This document shows, piece after piece, positions 31,809-40,572 of a stretch of 43,583 nucleotides of DNA. How positions within the stretch are numbered: position 1 is the stretch's first letter; each line of letters starts with the position of its first letter. The notes below the pieces were generated by a model. The model searched no databases. It was not told the origin of the DNA and saw only the letters and a program-made list of their open reading frames with translations. Location: the NCBI GenBank assembly GCA_934343915.1, contig CAKRIL010000024.1:1-43583 (forward strand), written 5' to 3'. The stretch comes from an uncultured Lachnospiraceae bacterium (GTDB lineage Bacteria; Bacillota; Clostridia; Lachnospirales; Lachnospiraceae). Made by a program: the position numbers and the translations under genes.

Positions 31809-34004
31809 TTATAAATCCAAGCCTCTTGCAAGGTCAAAATTAACATTGATTTCTTTTCCTGCCGTAGTGAACACACCGTCGGTATCGTATATACGGTACA
31901 CATAATCACTCATCCATGCCGTTGCACCGTCATTTAAGAAAGAGGTCTTTACGCGCTTGATTGTGAGCACCTTAAGCTCCTTGCAGTCATTGTTGTCATA
32001 GCAGAACAGCTTGTACTCATTAGGGTTATCAATATCTCTGTACAGCGATACAGCATTGATGGCATGTGACTCGCCATATATGATAAGCGGAATACCCGCT
32101 GAGAGATAATCTATAAGCTTCGCCATTGTCTCAGAATTATCCGAGCCTGTCGAGCTGAAATAAAACCTCTTATATCCGGTTGCTTTCTGGCTTGAGAAGA
32201 AATTGTTGATGGCAAGAAGCGTGTCATACATGGACTTGTCCTCATCGCTTACAAGCTCAACATCTGTCAGCTTGAATCTGAAGAATTCCACCTCACTGAA
32301 CTTCTTTCCTTCAAGAGTTCCGTCCTGCTTTAAGTTATAGAACTCAGCAAGCGGGAACTGTTCAAGCACAGCTCTTACCTCATCCTTGAATACAGCCTTT
32401 CCGTCAATGACATCCCACTTCTCGGCAGCAGGCTTTGACAAAATATCGAACATTTCCTGATAATCCGAGTAATCATGAAGTGCCTGTGTGTTTTCTACAT
32501 AATCGCCCTTTTCCTTAAAGAAATTGGAATCGTCAAAGTTATATGCCAGTGCTGAAAGCGACTCCGACCAAGGCATGCTTGAGTACTTATGCTTATCCAC
32601 CGCACCATAGCTGTATGGCAGCTTACCGATATAATAGAGCTGTGTGAAGGAAGCTATTCCAAAGCACTGTCCGCCGCGGTATATATTTTCTGAGTCTGTA
32701 ATTCTGAAATTATTGAAAGGAAAAGCGTCCGTAGCTATATTGAAGCCCGAATCAGCAAGAAGAATACTGTCAAATTCTCCGTCCCCGTCAAGGTCTGCAT
32801 AATTATTGTTGAGAACAGTAGTAATCTGCTCATATAAGTCAGTCAAATCCTCTGCCGAACGCGCATACCTGTAAAAACCGCCTGTTCTCGTCGCAAGCTC
32901 CGTCAGATGCTCAACATCAATATCATTGCCGAGTCCTATACAGATGATAACCGCATTCTTGTCTGCCGCTCTGCTTACAACCGTGTCCGTATCCCAGTTA
33001 AAGTCAAACAGACCTTCTGTGTCGTATCCATCAGAGAGAAGAATAACATAATGCCTCTTGGTATTGTCTTTTTCAAAATCCGACACCGCATCATACACCG
33101 CATTGTTAGCCGCTGTTCCGTTAAAGTGCGGCGGCTCATCCTTTATGGAGTCAACAGCTTCACAGAGTGCCTCCTTATTGTCGGTGAGCTCCATAACCCT
33201 TGTCACATCATGAGTAAAAGTATAAAAACTGAATCTTGTGGTATCATCCGCCTGTTCTATGAGTGACTTTGCCATATCGATTCTCTTGAATTCAACATCA
33301 TTCTCATCACTGCCCGGACACAGCTCCTCGCTGTACATGGAACCTGAATTATCGATTACAAGTGCTATATCAAGTGATGGTCTGCCAAGTGCCTCAAGAT
33401 TTACCATCTGACCTAAGAAATATCTGGAAAAATGCTCAAGCTCAGCTTCTGTTCCCTCGCTTACAAGGACATAGCTTCCATCATCAAGATACTGGTATAT
33501 ACCAACCTGCTCACCATAACCCGGCTCATAATCAAAGCTGATTGCTGCAGAGTTGAACTTCTGATTCTCCATATAGATTTCGTACACAGGTGTAAGTGCA
33601 ATCGGAACATTGAAGAGTCCCTCGCTCTCCTGAAATACAATATCGCCTACCATATAATTGCCTTCTACGGTAAGCATGGCATCATCACAGGTATATTCCT
33701 CCTCGAAGGTACGAGCGCCATCCTTGGTCTTTCCATCAGACTTAGGATTCAACGGGTCAAGTCCAAGACGAATCTCCAGTCCGTCATATATGCCGTCACC
33801 ATCTGTGTCAGCCTTATTAGGATTGGTTCCAATCTTCTCCTCTTCCTCATCAGTAAGTCCGTCGTTGTCGGAATCCGGATTCTCTGCATCGGGCTGGAAT
33901 CCTCTTAATTCCTCCAGCCCGATAACATCAGGTGTAATCTCCTGCTTCTTTGCGCAGCCCGTCAGTACAAGGGCACAGCAAATTATCATTAGTATTCTTT
34001 TCAT
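31809..34004 (-). CDS. Lipoprotein with TSP3-like repeats, VWA domain and putative cysteine-peptidase domain
   Basis: 731 residues. The signal peptide has a lipobox LTGC (Cys17), so it should be anchored to the outer membrane leaflet. Residues about 44-90 carry calcium-binding thrombospondin-type-3 repeats (DSDNDGLTD, DTDGDGIYDG). Residues about 210-400 form a von Willebrand A domain with a complete MIDAS: DNSGS (218-222), a Thr in NGTAAN, and LSDGYDT. A further calcium-type motif, DLDGDGEFD, follows at 404-412. The C-terminal region has GGQCFGIASFTQLYY (Cys447), GESHAINAVSLYRD (His647) and FCYDNND (Asp670), the order and context of a papain-like/C39-type cysteine peptidase. The start at 34004 follows GGAGG. 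It is probably a cell-surface adhesion or peptidase protein; the substrate is unknown. Confidence 0.8.
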   Translation of the reverse strand: MKRILMIICCALVLTGCAKKQEITPDVIGLEELRGFQPDAENPDSDNDGLTDEEEEKIGTNPNKADTDGDGIYDGLEIRLGLDPLNPKSDGKTKDGARTFEEEYTCDDAMLTVEGNYMVGDIVFQESEGLFNVPIALTPVYEIYMENQKFNSAAISFDYEPGYGEQVGIYQYLDDGSYVLVSEGTEAELEHFSRYFLGQMVNLEALGRPSLDIALVIDNSGSMYSEELCPGSDENDVEFKRIDMAKSLIEQADDTTRFSFYTFTHDVTRVMELTDNKEALCEAVDSIKDEPPHFNGTAANNAVYDAVSDFEKDNTKRHYVILLSDGYDTEGLFDFNWDTDTVVSRAADKNAVIICIGLGNDIDVEHLTELATRTGGFYRYARSAEDLTDLYEQITTVLNNNYADLDGDGEFDSILLADSGFNIATDAFPFNNFRITDSENIYRGGQCFGIASFTQLYYIGKLPYSYGAVDKHKYSSMPWSESLSALAYNFDDSNFFKEKGDYVENTQALHDYSDYQEMFDILSKPAAEKWDVIDGKAVFKDEVRAVLEQFPLAEFYNLKQDGTLEGKKFSEVEFFRFKLTDVELVSDEDKSMYDTLLAINNFFSSQKATGYKRFYFSSTGSDNSETMAKLIDYLSAGIPLIIYGESHAINAVSLYRDIDNPNEYKLFCYDNNDCKELKVLTIKRVKTSFLNDGATAWMSDYVYRIYDTDGVFTTAGKEINVNFDLARGLDL

Positions 34005-34027
34005 ATCTTCCTCCGCATATTTTTATC

Positions 34028-34064
34028 AAAAAAACACGCTATACCAATGTCGATATAGCGTGTT
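34028..34064 (-). terminator. Terminator of rpsB-tsf
   Basis: AACACGCTATA (34033-34043) pairs with TATAGCGTGTT (34054-34064). On the minus strand it runs into a T tract, 24 bases after the tsf stop. Confidence 0.88.
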
Positions 34065-34087
34065 ATAAACTATCATGCAGAACAAAA

Positions 34088-35023
34088 CTACATGTTCATC
34101 TGCTTTGCTACTTCCTCTGCAAAGTTCTCCTGCTTCTTCTCCATACCCTCGCCTCTCTCGAAACGAACGAACTTCTTAACAGAAAGCTTTGCATTGTTAG
34201 CCTTGCCAACCTGTGCAAGATAAGCTGATACTGACTGCTTACCATCCTCAGCCTTAACATATACCTGATCGTTTAAGCAGATTTCCTTAAGCTCCTTGTT
34301 AAGCTTACCCTGAATCATGCCCTCAATAACCTTCTCAGGCTTGCCTGCTGCCTTAGGATCATTAGCTATCTGAGCCTTGATAATCTCTATCTCATGCTCC
34401 TTGAACTCGTCAGGAACCTCTGCATCACATACATACTGTGGATGAAGAGCTGCAATCTGCATTGCTACGTTCTTAAGAGCTTCCTTGATATCGTCGTTGA
34501 CAACATCAGTAGATGCCTCAACAAGAACACCAATCTTGCCATCGCCATGAATGTAAGATACAACAAGGTCAGCATTAGTAACCTTCTCGAATCTTCTGAT
34601 GCTTAACTTCTCACCGATACGTGCAACCTTGCTTGAAAGTGCCTGCTCAACTGTAAGAGAAGTATCAGCTGCCCATGTCTCCTGCATAAATGCATCCATG
34701 TCTGCTGCATTGGAATTCATAGCCTGTGCTGCAACAGCATCAACGAACTCGTTGAACTCAGCGTTCTTAGCAACGAAATCTGTCTCAGAGTTGACCTCTA
34801 CAACAACTGCATTGTGGTCGTCTGCAAGTAATGTCTTAACAACACCCTCTGCTGCAATTCTTCCAGCCTTCTTAGTAGCTGCTGCAAGTCCTTTCTCTCT
34901 TAAGAACTCAACTGCCTTATCCATATCGCCTTCTGTAGCTGCAAGAGCCTTCTTGCAATCCATCATTCCGGCACCGGTCATCTCTCTTAACTCTTTTACC
35001 ATTCCTGCGGTAATGTCTGCCAT
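34088..35023 (-). CDS. tsf: Translation elongation factor Ts
   Basis: Guanine nucleotide exchange factor for EF-Tu. The N-terminal UBA-like domain reads VKELREMTGAGMMDCKKALAATEGDMDKAVEFLREKG, the family signature. NSETDFVAKN follows, then the coiled-coil and core subdomains and a C-terminal SVKKFVRFERGEG. At 311 residues it is normal. The start MADITAG at 35023 follows GGAGG by 9 bases; a shorter open extension upstream has no ribosome site. It lies 83 bases after rpsB, a universal pairing. Confidence 0.97.
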   Translation of the reverse strand: MADITAGMVKELREMTGAGMMDCKKALAATEGDMDKAVEFLREKGLAAATKKAGRIAAEGVVKTLLADDHNAVVVEVNSETDFVAKNAEFNEFVDAVAAQAMNSNAADMDAFMQETWAADTSLTVEQALSSKVARIGEKLSIRRFEKVTNADLVVSYIHGDGKIGVLVEASTDVVNDDIKEALKNVAMQIAALHPQYVCDAEVPDEFKEHEIEIIKAQIANDPKAAGKPEKVIEGMIQGKLNKELKEICLNDQVYVKAEDGKQSVSAYLAQVGKANNAKLSVKKFVRFERGEGMEKKQENFAEEVAKQMNM

Positions 35024-35068
35024 CTTATTTTCCTCCAAATATTTTAGATTTAATAGATTAAATACATA

Positions 35069-35087
35069 AGGGGCAAAATCTGCCCCT
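35069..35087 (-). other. Hairpin in the rpsB-tsf spacer
   Basis: AGGGGCA (35069-35075) pairs with TGCCCCT (35081-35087) around a 5-base loop. No T run follows on the minus strand, so it is more likely a stabilising or partial-attenuation stem setting the rpsB:tsf ratio than a full terminator. Confidence 0.5.
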
Positions 35088-35106
35088 CATGTTATTTATT
35101 CAGGAA

Positions 35107-35853
35107 TTATTCCTCTGTTGCTGCCTCTTCTGCGTTCTCAACATCCTCAGCGAACTCAACATCTGCTGCCTCGCCCTGATTAGCCTCAATTACAGCGTCT
35201 GCCATCTTAGCAACGATAAGCTTAACAGCTCTGATAGCATCATCGTTACCAGGGATAACGTAATCTAACTCCTCCGGGTCACAGTTAGTATCAACAATAC
35301 CGAAAAGAGGAATTCCAAGGATATGAGCCTCCTGGATACAAATTCTCTCCTTCTTAGGATCTACAACGAAGATAGCGTCAGGAAGCTTCTTCATGTTCTT
35401 GATACCGCCAAGGTTCTTCTGAAGCTTGTCCATTTCCTTTCTAAGCTGTGTAACTTCCTTCTTAGGGAGAACATCGAATGTTCCGTCCTGCTCCATTGTC
35501 TCAATCTCAACTAAACGTGCAATTCTGCTCTGGATAGTCTTGAAGTTGGTAAGCATACCACCTAACCATCTCTCATTGATGTAGTACATTCCGCAACGCT
35601 CTGCCTCAGTCTTAACTGCTTCCTGAGCCTGCTTCTTAGTACCTACGAATAATACCGTACCACCGTCAGCAACGATATCAGCTAATGCATGGTAGCACTC
35701 ATCTACCTTAGTAACGGACTTCTGTAAGTCAATGATGTAGATTCCGTTTCTCTCTGTGTAGATGTACTCTGCCATCTTAGGGTTCCATCTTCTTGTCTGG
35801 TGTCCGAAATGTACACCTGCCTCAAGTAACTGCTTCATAGAAATAACGCTCAT
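35107..35853 (-). CDS. rpsB: 30S ribosomal protein S2
   Basis: Small-subunit protein S2, needed for S1 binding and initiation. Signatures: MKQLLEAGVHFGHQTRRWNPKMAEYI (start of family), GTVLFVGTKKQAQEAV, RWLGGMLTNFKTI, PDAIFVVDPKKE, GIVDTNCDPE and IPGNDDA. There are 248 residues, with the usual acidic tail. The start at 35853 follows AGGAGG by 7 bases. It sits behind the chemotaxis/sigma-D block as in Bacillus subtilis, with its own promoter. Confidence 0.98.
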   Translation of the reverse strand: MSVISMKQLLEAGVHFGHQTRRWNPKMAEYIYTERNGIYIIDLQKSVTKVDECYHALADIVADGGTVLFVGTKKQAQEAVKTEAERCGMYYINERWLGGMLTNFKTIQSRIARLVEIETMEQDGTFDVLPKKEVTQLRKEMDKLQKNLGGIKNMKKLPDAIFVVDPKKERICIQEAHILGIPLFGIVDTNCDPEELDYVIPGNDDAIRAVKLIVAKMADAVIEANQGEAADVEFAEDVENAEEAATEE

Positions 35854-35955
35854 TATAGTACCTCCTGTGGTTTTTAATATTCTTCCATGTGCTTCAGCTT
35901 TCCGTCACCCCGAGCAAGGGACCATAGGAAATCCACACATGTGTTTTTTCACACA
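35854..35955 (-). promoter_or_regulatory. Leader of rpsB, possible S2 autoregulatory structure
   Basis: About 100 untranslated bases with several G+C-rich pairing segments (GGTCCC, GGGGTGAC, GTGTG/CACAC) between the promoter and the rpsB ribosome site. S2 leaders that bind S2 are known in other bacteria; I did not fold this one, so the assignment is tentative. Confidence 0.3.
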
Positions 35956-35961
35956 AAACTA

Positions 35962-35990
35962 AGAATAACATACCTGTCAATAAATTGCAA
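35962..35990 (-). promoter_or_regulatory. Promoter of rpsB-tsf
   Basis: Minus strand TTGCAA (35985-35990), 17-base spacer, TATTCT (35962-35967) preceded by TGT (extended -10). It abuts the end of the MltG-like gene. Confidence 0.6.
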
Positions 35991-35998
35991 GTATTTTT

Positions 35999-36703
35999 TT
36001 ATCTGCTGCAGAAAGCCGCTGCAAGCTCCTCATAACTCATTCCCGAGTTGACCTCAAAGCTTCCTACCCTTATTCTGTCCGCATATCCATTGCCTACAAG
36101 GAAATTGTCAAAATCAGCCTGATTTTCAATAATTCCTGCTCTTTTCAACATCTCGCATACGGTGTTGGAGCTCATTCCACTCGCTATTGTAAGCGTATAT
36201 GTAACCACTGTTCCCGCCTCCGGCTCGGTTACATTCTCTGTCTCAGTCTGTGTCTCCTGTGTGGTTGTCTCCTGCGTGGTTGTCTCCTGCGGTGTCGTAG
36301 TCTCAGTCACCGGCTGTGCTGTGGTGGTCTCACGCACGGATGAAGTCTCCTGAACCGACGACGCTTCCTCCTCTGTTGAAGTCTCGGTCTCTGATTTATT
36401 CTCAGATGACGACGGCTCCCCAGATGATATATCGTCCGATGATTCTTCATCCGATGATGTCTCATTCGATTCTTTTGTGGATTCTTCCGTCATGCTGTCG
36501 GACTCCTGAGTATCCTCCTGCGAAGCTCCGTTGTCTGAGGAGCTCTCCTGAGCCGGTGTCGTGTAAGTCATACCGAGCTCTCTTGCACGCTCAATCACTT
36601 CACTGTCGGACATTCTTCTGTTGGCATTGTGCGAAATTGCAAGAATTATCGTTGTGACCGCAATACCGATTCCCAGTCCGCGTAAAAAATATTTAAGTCT
36701 CAT
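35999..36703 (-). CDS. MltG/YceG-like membrane protein with Ser/Thr-rich spacer
   Basis: 234 residues. A membrane helix at about 7-24 is followed by RMSDSEVIERARELGM. A long Ser/Glu/Thr low-complexity spacer (about 50-165, with repeated TTTQETTTQET) is typical of wall-spanning segments. The C-terminal ~60 residues (IASGMSSNTVCEMLKRAGIIENQADFDNFL, RIRVGSFEVNSGMSYEELAAAF) match the LysM-like subdomain of MltG/YceG endolytic transglycosylases. The catalytic transglycosylase domain itself is absent, so it probably only binds peptidoglycan. The start at 36703 is 1 base after the previous stop. Confidence 0.8.
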   Translation of the reverse strand: MRLKYFLRGLGIGIAVTTIILAISHNANRRMSDSEVIERARELGMTYTTPAQESSSDNGASQEDTQESDSMTEESTKESNETSSDEESSDDISSGEPSSSENKSETETSTEEEASSVQETSSVRETTTAQPVTETTTPQETTTQETTTQETQTETENVTEPEAGTVVTYTLTIASGMSSNTVCEMLKRAGIIENQADFDNFLVGNGYADRIRVGSFEVNSGMSYEELAAAFCSR

Positions 36704-36704
36704 C

Positions 36705-37568
36705 TTATTTTATTCCTTTGAACAAATCTATAACCAGCTTAACCTCTCCGACTCCGATGCCGAGCGTCTTTGCAATCTCAACATTGCTTTTTCCTTCATT
36801 ATACAATGAAAGAACCGCCTCTTTCTTGTTCTCATTTGAAATAGGCTTTTCAGCTTTTTTATCGTCCGCCAAGGTTTCGGAAGCATTCCCCGCGGCAGTC
36901 ATAACCTGCTCGTCTGCGGGCTGTTCAACCACGGCTGACTGAGTCTCTTTAACAACCGCTGCTTCGCCATCCTCCGTCTTAGGCTTCGTTGTTCTCTTTC
37001 TTGTACCCGAAGAGTTCTTAGCTTTTGCTGATGCAGTTGATGTTTTGGAAGCTGTTATCTTTGCAGACGGCTTTCCGGCAGTCTTAGGCTTAATCACCGC
37101 ATCATCAGACTTCTCCTGCACTTCCGAAACCTTCTGTTCCTGTGCCGCTTCGTTCTGCTGTGCCATCACTTCCTTGGCTGCCTCCGTCGCAATCTGCATA
37201 TCACGGATATTGTTATGTACCTCCTTGTTCTTCTCATTTAGCATATCATAGAGGAACATAACCTCCGTATGGTTCTTGTTGATATCAGCAAGCACCGTGT
37301 CAGAATACTCCGACAGCTCCTTTATCTTCTCATTTGACAGATGCTCAAGTGCATCCCTTGTATTGACCTCGATATTCCTTGTCAGCTCATCGGTCTGCTC
37401 CTTGAACACCGCAGAAATCTGTCCTTTTATAGCCTCCCTCTGCTTATCAGAAAGGCTCACATTGACACTCTGAACGTTCTCAGAACCGTCAATTTTCATA
37501 AAGAAAATGAAGCTGACCGCAACACAGATAATTCCAATCAATAACAATACTATTTCTAATGCTGTCAT
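36705..37568 (-). CDS. DUF6115-type membrane protein, SwrB-like
   Basis: 287 residues: an N-terminal membrane helix (about 4-25, EIVLLLIGIICVAVSFIFF), a coiled coil (about 40-150), a Lys/Ser/Ala/Thr-rich linker with SGTRKRTTKPK, and a C-terminal helix-turn-helix-like block EAVLSLYNEGKSNVEIAKTLGIGVGEVKLVIDLFKG. This architecture, and the position just after sigD-type genes and before rpsB, match B. subtilis YlxL/SwrB, an activator of flagellar assembly. Sequence similarity is too low to name it swrB. The start at 37568 has a weak ribosome site (AAGAA). Confidence 0.75.
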   Translation of the reverse strand: MTALEIVLLLIGIICVAVSFIFFMKIDGSENVQSVNVSLSDKQREAIKGQISAVFKEQTDELTRNIEVNTRDALEHLSNEKIKELSEYSDTVLADINKNHTEVMFLYDMLNEKNKEVHNNIRDMQIATEAAKEVMAQQNEAAQEQKVSEVQEKSDDAVIKPKTAGKPSAKITASKTSTASAKAKNSSGTRKRTTKPKTEDGEAAVVKETQSAVVEQPADEQVMTAAGNASETLADDKKAEKPISNENKKEAVLSLYNEGKSNVEIAKTLGIGVGEVKLVIDLFKGIK

Positions 37569-37585
37569 AATTCTTAAATGATAAA

Positions 37586-37891
37586 TCAGATTCGAACATC
37601 AAATGACATATGCTTGTTCTGCTCCGGCTTATCATCCTCCTCTTTGTTTTCTTTTTTCTTTCCGGAAGTACCGAAATATCGGTTCTTTCCCTTTTCCTTG
37701 GCATCGAATTTTTCGTTCTTCCACTCAGAATCATGTTTTTTGACAACAGTATCCGAATTGCGTTCAACCTGCTTATTGAACTGGTTCTGAAACGCCGTCT
37801 GCTCCATGACAGGCTTCTGTTCCTCATTCTGTCTGAGCTGTGCATAGTCCGGTGTTCTATTAACAATTCCCGTAAGCTCTACTGGTCTCAT
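37586..37891 (-). CDS. Small charged hypothetical protein
   Basis: 101 residues with a short hydrophobic start (MRPVELTGIVNRTPDY) and a very Lys/Glu/Asp-rich remainder. There is no membrane segment and no known domain. GAGGTGAT precedes the ATG at 37891. It lies 15 bases behind the fapA-like gene and 17 bases before the SwrB-like gene, in the motility operon, so it is expressed and probably related to motility or the cell surface. Confidence 0.65.
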   Translation of the reverse strand: MRPVELTGIVNRTPDYAQLRQNEEQKPVMEQTAFQNQFNKQVERNSDTVVKKHDSEWKNEKFDAKEKGKNRYFGTSGKKKENKEEDDKPEQNKHMSFDVRI

Positions 37892-37906
37892 CTCTAATCA
37901 CCTCTT

Positions 37907-39505
37907 TTATAAAGGAAGTCTCACAATGTCAGCTCCATCTCTTGCATACTGACAGTAATCATTCTTATCCTTGATAAATAACACTGTATTTCCGAATGAA
38001 AGCTTGGTAACCGGATAAATGGAACCTGTAATCTTTATTCTCGCGTTATTGTCCTCAACGAGTGATTCCTTTCCATTATTGTATTCCTCTGTCATCTGCT
38101 TTATGGACTGCTCAAGCATAATAATGTTCTTCATGGACTTTTGAAGCATTTCCTGTCTCTCAGGTTCAAGTCTGCCTTCCTGTTCCATCTTCTTACGAAG
38201 GACTGCTACAACCTGTCCAAGCTTCTCCTTATCGGCTGCTGACTTCTTAATCTGCTCAGCAAGCTCATTGACACGCTTACGCAGTGACGGGTCAACTCCC
38301 ACATATACGTTGGTTACCGTGCCCATCGTATTGCCAATTTGCTTGGCGGTAACATTCTGTCCGGCTCTTACCGTTCCGCCTACCAGGAGACCGTTCTTAC
38401 CGTTGACGGTAATCTTGCCACCTGCGGATGTGCTTGAATGCAGCAGTGAATCTGTCTCTATGTTGCCTCCGCATACCATTGCAGCATTCTCAACGAACTT
38501 CGACACGATGTCTCCATTCGCATGAATCTGTGCCTTGTTCATTCCCTGAATGCCTCGGTTCACCGTAAGGTTACCGCCTGCATCCACATTCGCCCCCTCG
38601 ACAACACCCATAATGGTTATATCTCCCGTTGCCTTGAGCGAGAAGCCTGCGCGGACATTGCCGTGAACTATTACGTTGCCGTCATACTCGATATCTCCAG
38701 TGGTGTTATCCACATCAACAGGCACATCATATATGTCGGATATTAGTATCTTATCTCCCTCAAGCGTTATGTGTCCGTTGACCTTGGATATAAGGCTTAA
38801 TCCATCCTCTGATATATACGCATTCCTTGTGAACTTGAAGTTCCTCTTATTAACTCTGTTAGGTGCAATCTCAACACCCATAACATTGCGTCCCGGTGTC
38901 CCCTTGTCGGCAGGAATAATTCTTGCAACAACCTGCTCCGCCTTAACACTTGTGATAAGGTCAAGTTCATGGTAATCTACCGTTCCGTCTTCCTTAACCT
39001 TAGGCTTGGCTATATTATGCGTGTTGAAAAGATACTCAATCTCGGCATCTTTTCCCTGAACAGGCTCCACACCCTTTGCAATGACAAAAGGTGTATTGTA
39101 TATCTTCCCGTTTACGACCTCTTTTATTATATCCTCGTCAATACCGTATATAATTCCCTTTACGGCAAGGTCTCCTATCATCTCGTCATATGTCATTTCA
39201 CTTCCTGCACCGACAGGCGGATACATAACGGCCGTAACCTTCATCTTATCGTTGTCAATATTATAAATACAAAAAGCGGCGCTGGAATTCATCGCCGTAC
39301 TGCTTATTTTAAAACTATTATTTTCCTCAATATTTTTTATGCCCGCTCTGATGTCGTCCTTATTAAAATCTTCAAATCTCCTGCTATCCAAAAAGAATAC
39401 AATCTCATCAGGAGTAACACCCTTTGCACCTTCATCAGGCTTCGTAACCGTTATATAGGTTCCATCCGGCTTGACTGAAACCATGAAATACCCGTTTTTT
39501 TTCAT
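37907..39505 (-). CDS. fapA: FapA/DUF342 family protein (flagellar assembly protein A)
   Basis: 532 residues. The DUF342 beta-helix core contains many Gly-rich rungs (IEYDGNVIVHGNVRAGFSLKATGDITIMGVVEGANVDAGGNLTV). A long coiled coil follows (about 400-475), then a short C-terminal beta segment. FapA proteins take part in polar positioning or flagellar function in Vibrio and relatives; in Firmicutes the gene regularly sits by sigD. The start at 39505 follows AGGAG by 7 bases. It comes 19 bases after sigD. Confidence 0.87.
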   Translation of the reverse strand: MKKNGYFMVSVKPDGTYITVTKPDEGAKGVTPDEIVFFLDSRRFEDFNKDDIRAGIKNIEENNSFKISSTAMNSSAAFCIYNIDNDKMKVTAVMYPPVGAGSEMTYDEMIGDLAVKGIIYGIDEDIIKEVVNGKIYNTPFVIAKGVEPVQGKDAEIEYLFNTHNIAKPKVKEDGTVDYHELDLITSVKAEQVVARIIPADKGTPGRNVMGVEIAPNRVNKRNFKFTRNAYISEDGLSLISKVNGHITLEGDKILISDIYDVPVDVDNTTGDIEYDGNVIVHGNVRAGFSLKATGDITIMGVVEGANVDAGGNLTVNRGIQGMNKAQIHANGDIVSKFVENAAMVCGGNIETDSLLHSSTSAGGKITVNGKNGLLVGGTVRAGQNVTAKQIGNTMGTVTNVYVGVDPSLRKRVNELAEQIKKSAADKEKLGQVVAVLRKKMEQEGRLEPERQEMLQKSMKNIIMLEQSIKQMTEEYNNGKESLVEDNNARIKITGSIYPVTKLSFGNTVLFIKDKNDYCQYARDGADIVRLPL

Positions 39506-39524
39506 GTTTCTTCTCCTATAATCA

Positions 39525-40289
39525 TTAGTCAGCGAGCAATCCCATGTATGCTCCCATATGCTTTTTCATCTTCTGAATCGCCTTCGTGTGAAGCTGGGAA
39601 ACTCTCGATTCCGAGACCTCAAGCACCTTACTTATTTCCTTCAATGACAAATCTTCATAGTAATAGAAAAGGACAACACTCTTCTCCTTCTCTGTGAGCT
39701 CCTCTATCGCCTTCTCAAGCATCTTGGCAAGCTCCGCCTTCTCTACAACCTTCTCCGGCTGCTCGAATTGTGAATTGTGCGACGCATCCATCTTGATTTC
39801 GCTGCCCTGTTCAACAAAATCCTCAAGCGAAACAATATTGGTAATCTTCGTCTGTCCATTCCATGCATCAAGCTCATCAACAGAAATCTCCAACTCGTCA
39901 GCCAGTTCCTCATCTGTTGCAGGTCTGCCGTTCTCTGCCTCCAGCTTTGCCATTGCAGTGTCAATTTTTCTTTGTTTTTGTCTCACACTTCTTGGAATCC
40001 AGTCCATCTTTCTTATCTGGTCTAAGATAGCACCTCTGATTCTGAGACTGGCATAAGTCTCGAACTTTACATTCTTATTGAAATCAAACTTATCGATTGC
40101 ATCAATAAGTCCGAATATACCATAGCTCACCAAATCCTCATATTCCACATTGTATCCAAGATACATACTGAGTCTTCCGGCTACAAGCTTAACAAGCGGG
40201 GCATATTCTGTTATTATCTTTTCCCGCAGCTCCGGAGTTCTTGTCTTAGCATACTGCCCCCAAAGCTTTTCCTTGCCGTTATCATCCAT
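39525..40289 (-). CDS. sigD: Sigma factor for flagella/chemotaxis (SigD/FliA/WhiG type)
   Basis: 254 residues with the full sigma-28 layout: region 2 (LVKLVAGRLSMYLGYNVEYEDLVSYGIFGLIDAIDKFDFNKNVKFETYASLRIRGAILDQIR split over 2.1-2.4, with the -10 recognition RSVRQKQRKID following), region 3, and region 4 (LTEKEKSVVLFYYYEDLSLKEISKVLEVSESRVSQLHTKAIQKMKK), which binds the -35. It directs late flagellar and chemotaxis transcription. The start at 40289 has GAGAGAGGG 7 bases upstream; the open frame continues past it without a ribosome site. Confidence 0.94.
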   Translation of the reverse strand: MDDNGKEKLWGQYAKTRTPELREKIITEYAPLVKLVAGRLSMYLGYNVEYEDLVSYGIFGLIDAIDKFDFNKNVKFETYASLRIRGAILDQIRKMDWIPRSVRQKQRKIDTAMAKLEAENGRPATDEELADELEISVDELDAWNGQTKITNIVSLEDFVEQGSEIKMDASHNSQFEQPEKVVEKAELAKMLEKAIEELTEKEKSVVLFYYYEDLSLKEISKVLEVSESRVSQLHTKAIQKMKKHMGAYMGLLAD

Positions 40290-40323
40290 TATGCAGCCCT
40301 CTCTCAATGAACACTGTTATTCA

Positions 40324-40572
40324 CTATTCGTCCTCTTCTGTCTCATCATCAGTCTCTTCATCCTGAGTCTCTTCCTTTTTTTCTTCCTTCTTAATGTTAA
40401 GGAAACGATTGAGCAGTGCTCTCACGATGACACCTATAATGAAAAATACAATCGAAGCAGCGAGGATAAGAATTAACGCCTTGGTGAGATCATATTGATA
40501 TATAAATGTAACCACACATGCCACTAATGCTGCAATCAAAGTTATTATAGCGGGAAGATTCCTGAAAATCAT
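40324..40572 (-). CDS. Small two-helix membrane protein with acidic tail
   Basis: 82 residues: two membrane helices (about 7-28 and 31-53) and a Lys/Glu/Asp-rich tail (KKEEKKEETQDEETDDETEEDE). The ATG at 40572 overlaps the CheD stop by 4 bases (ATGA), so translation is coupled to cheD. It lies 34 bases before sigD. I know no function; small proteins of this shape occur between cheD and sigD in related bacteria. Confidence 0.7.
   Translation of the reverse strand: MIFRNLPAIITLIAALVACVVTFIYQYDLTKALILILAASIVFFIIGVIVRALLNRFLNIKKEEKKEETQDEETDDETEEDE

Noticed and set aside
33432..33908. Long plus-strand open frames over the VWA lipoprotein and several other genes
   Set aside because: They are frames opposite real genes, with no ribosome sites and no recognisable domains.
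36162..36353. Repeated TGTGTCTCCTG-like tracts on the plus strand as a DNA repeat array or CRISPR
   Set aside because: They encode the Thr/Glu/Gln-rich spacer of the MltG-like protein; units are short, irregular and without spacers.
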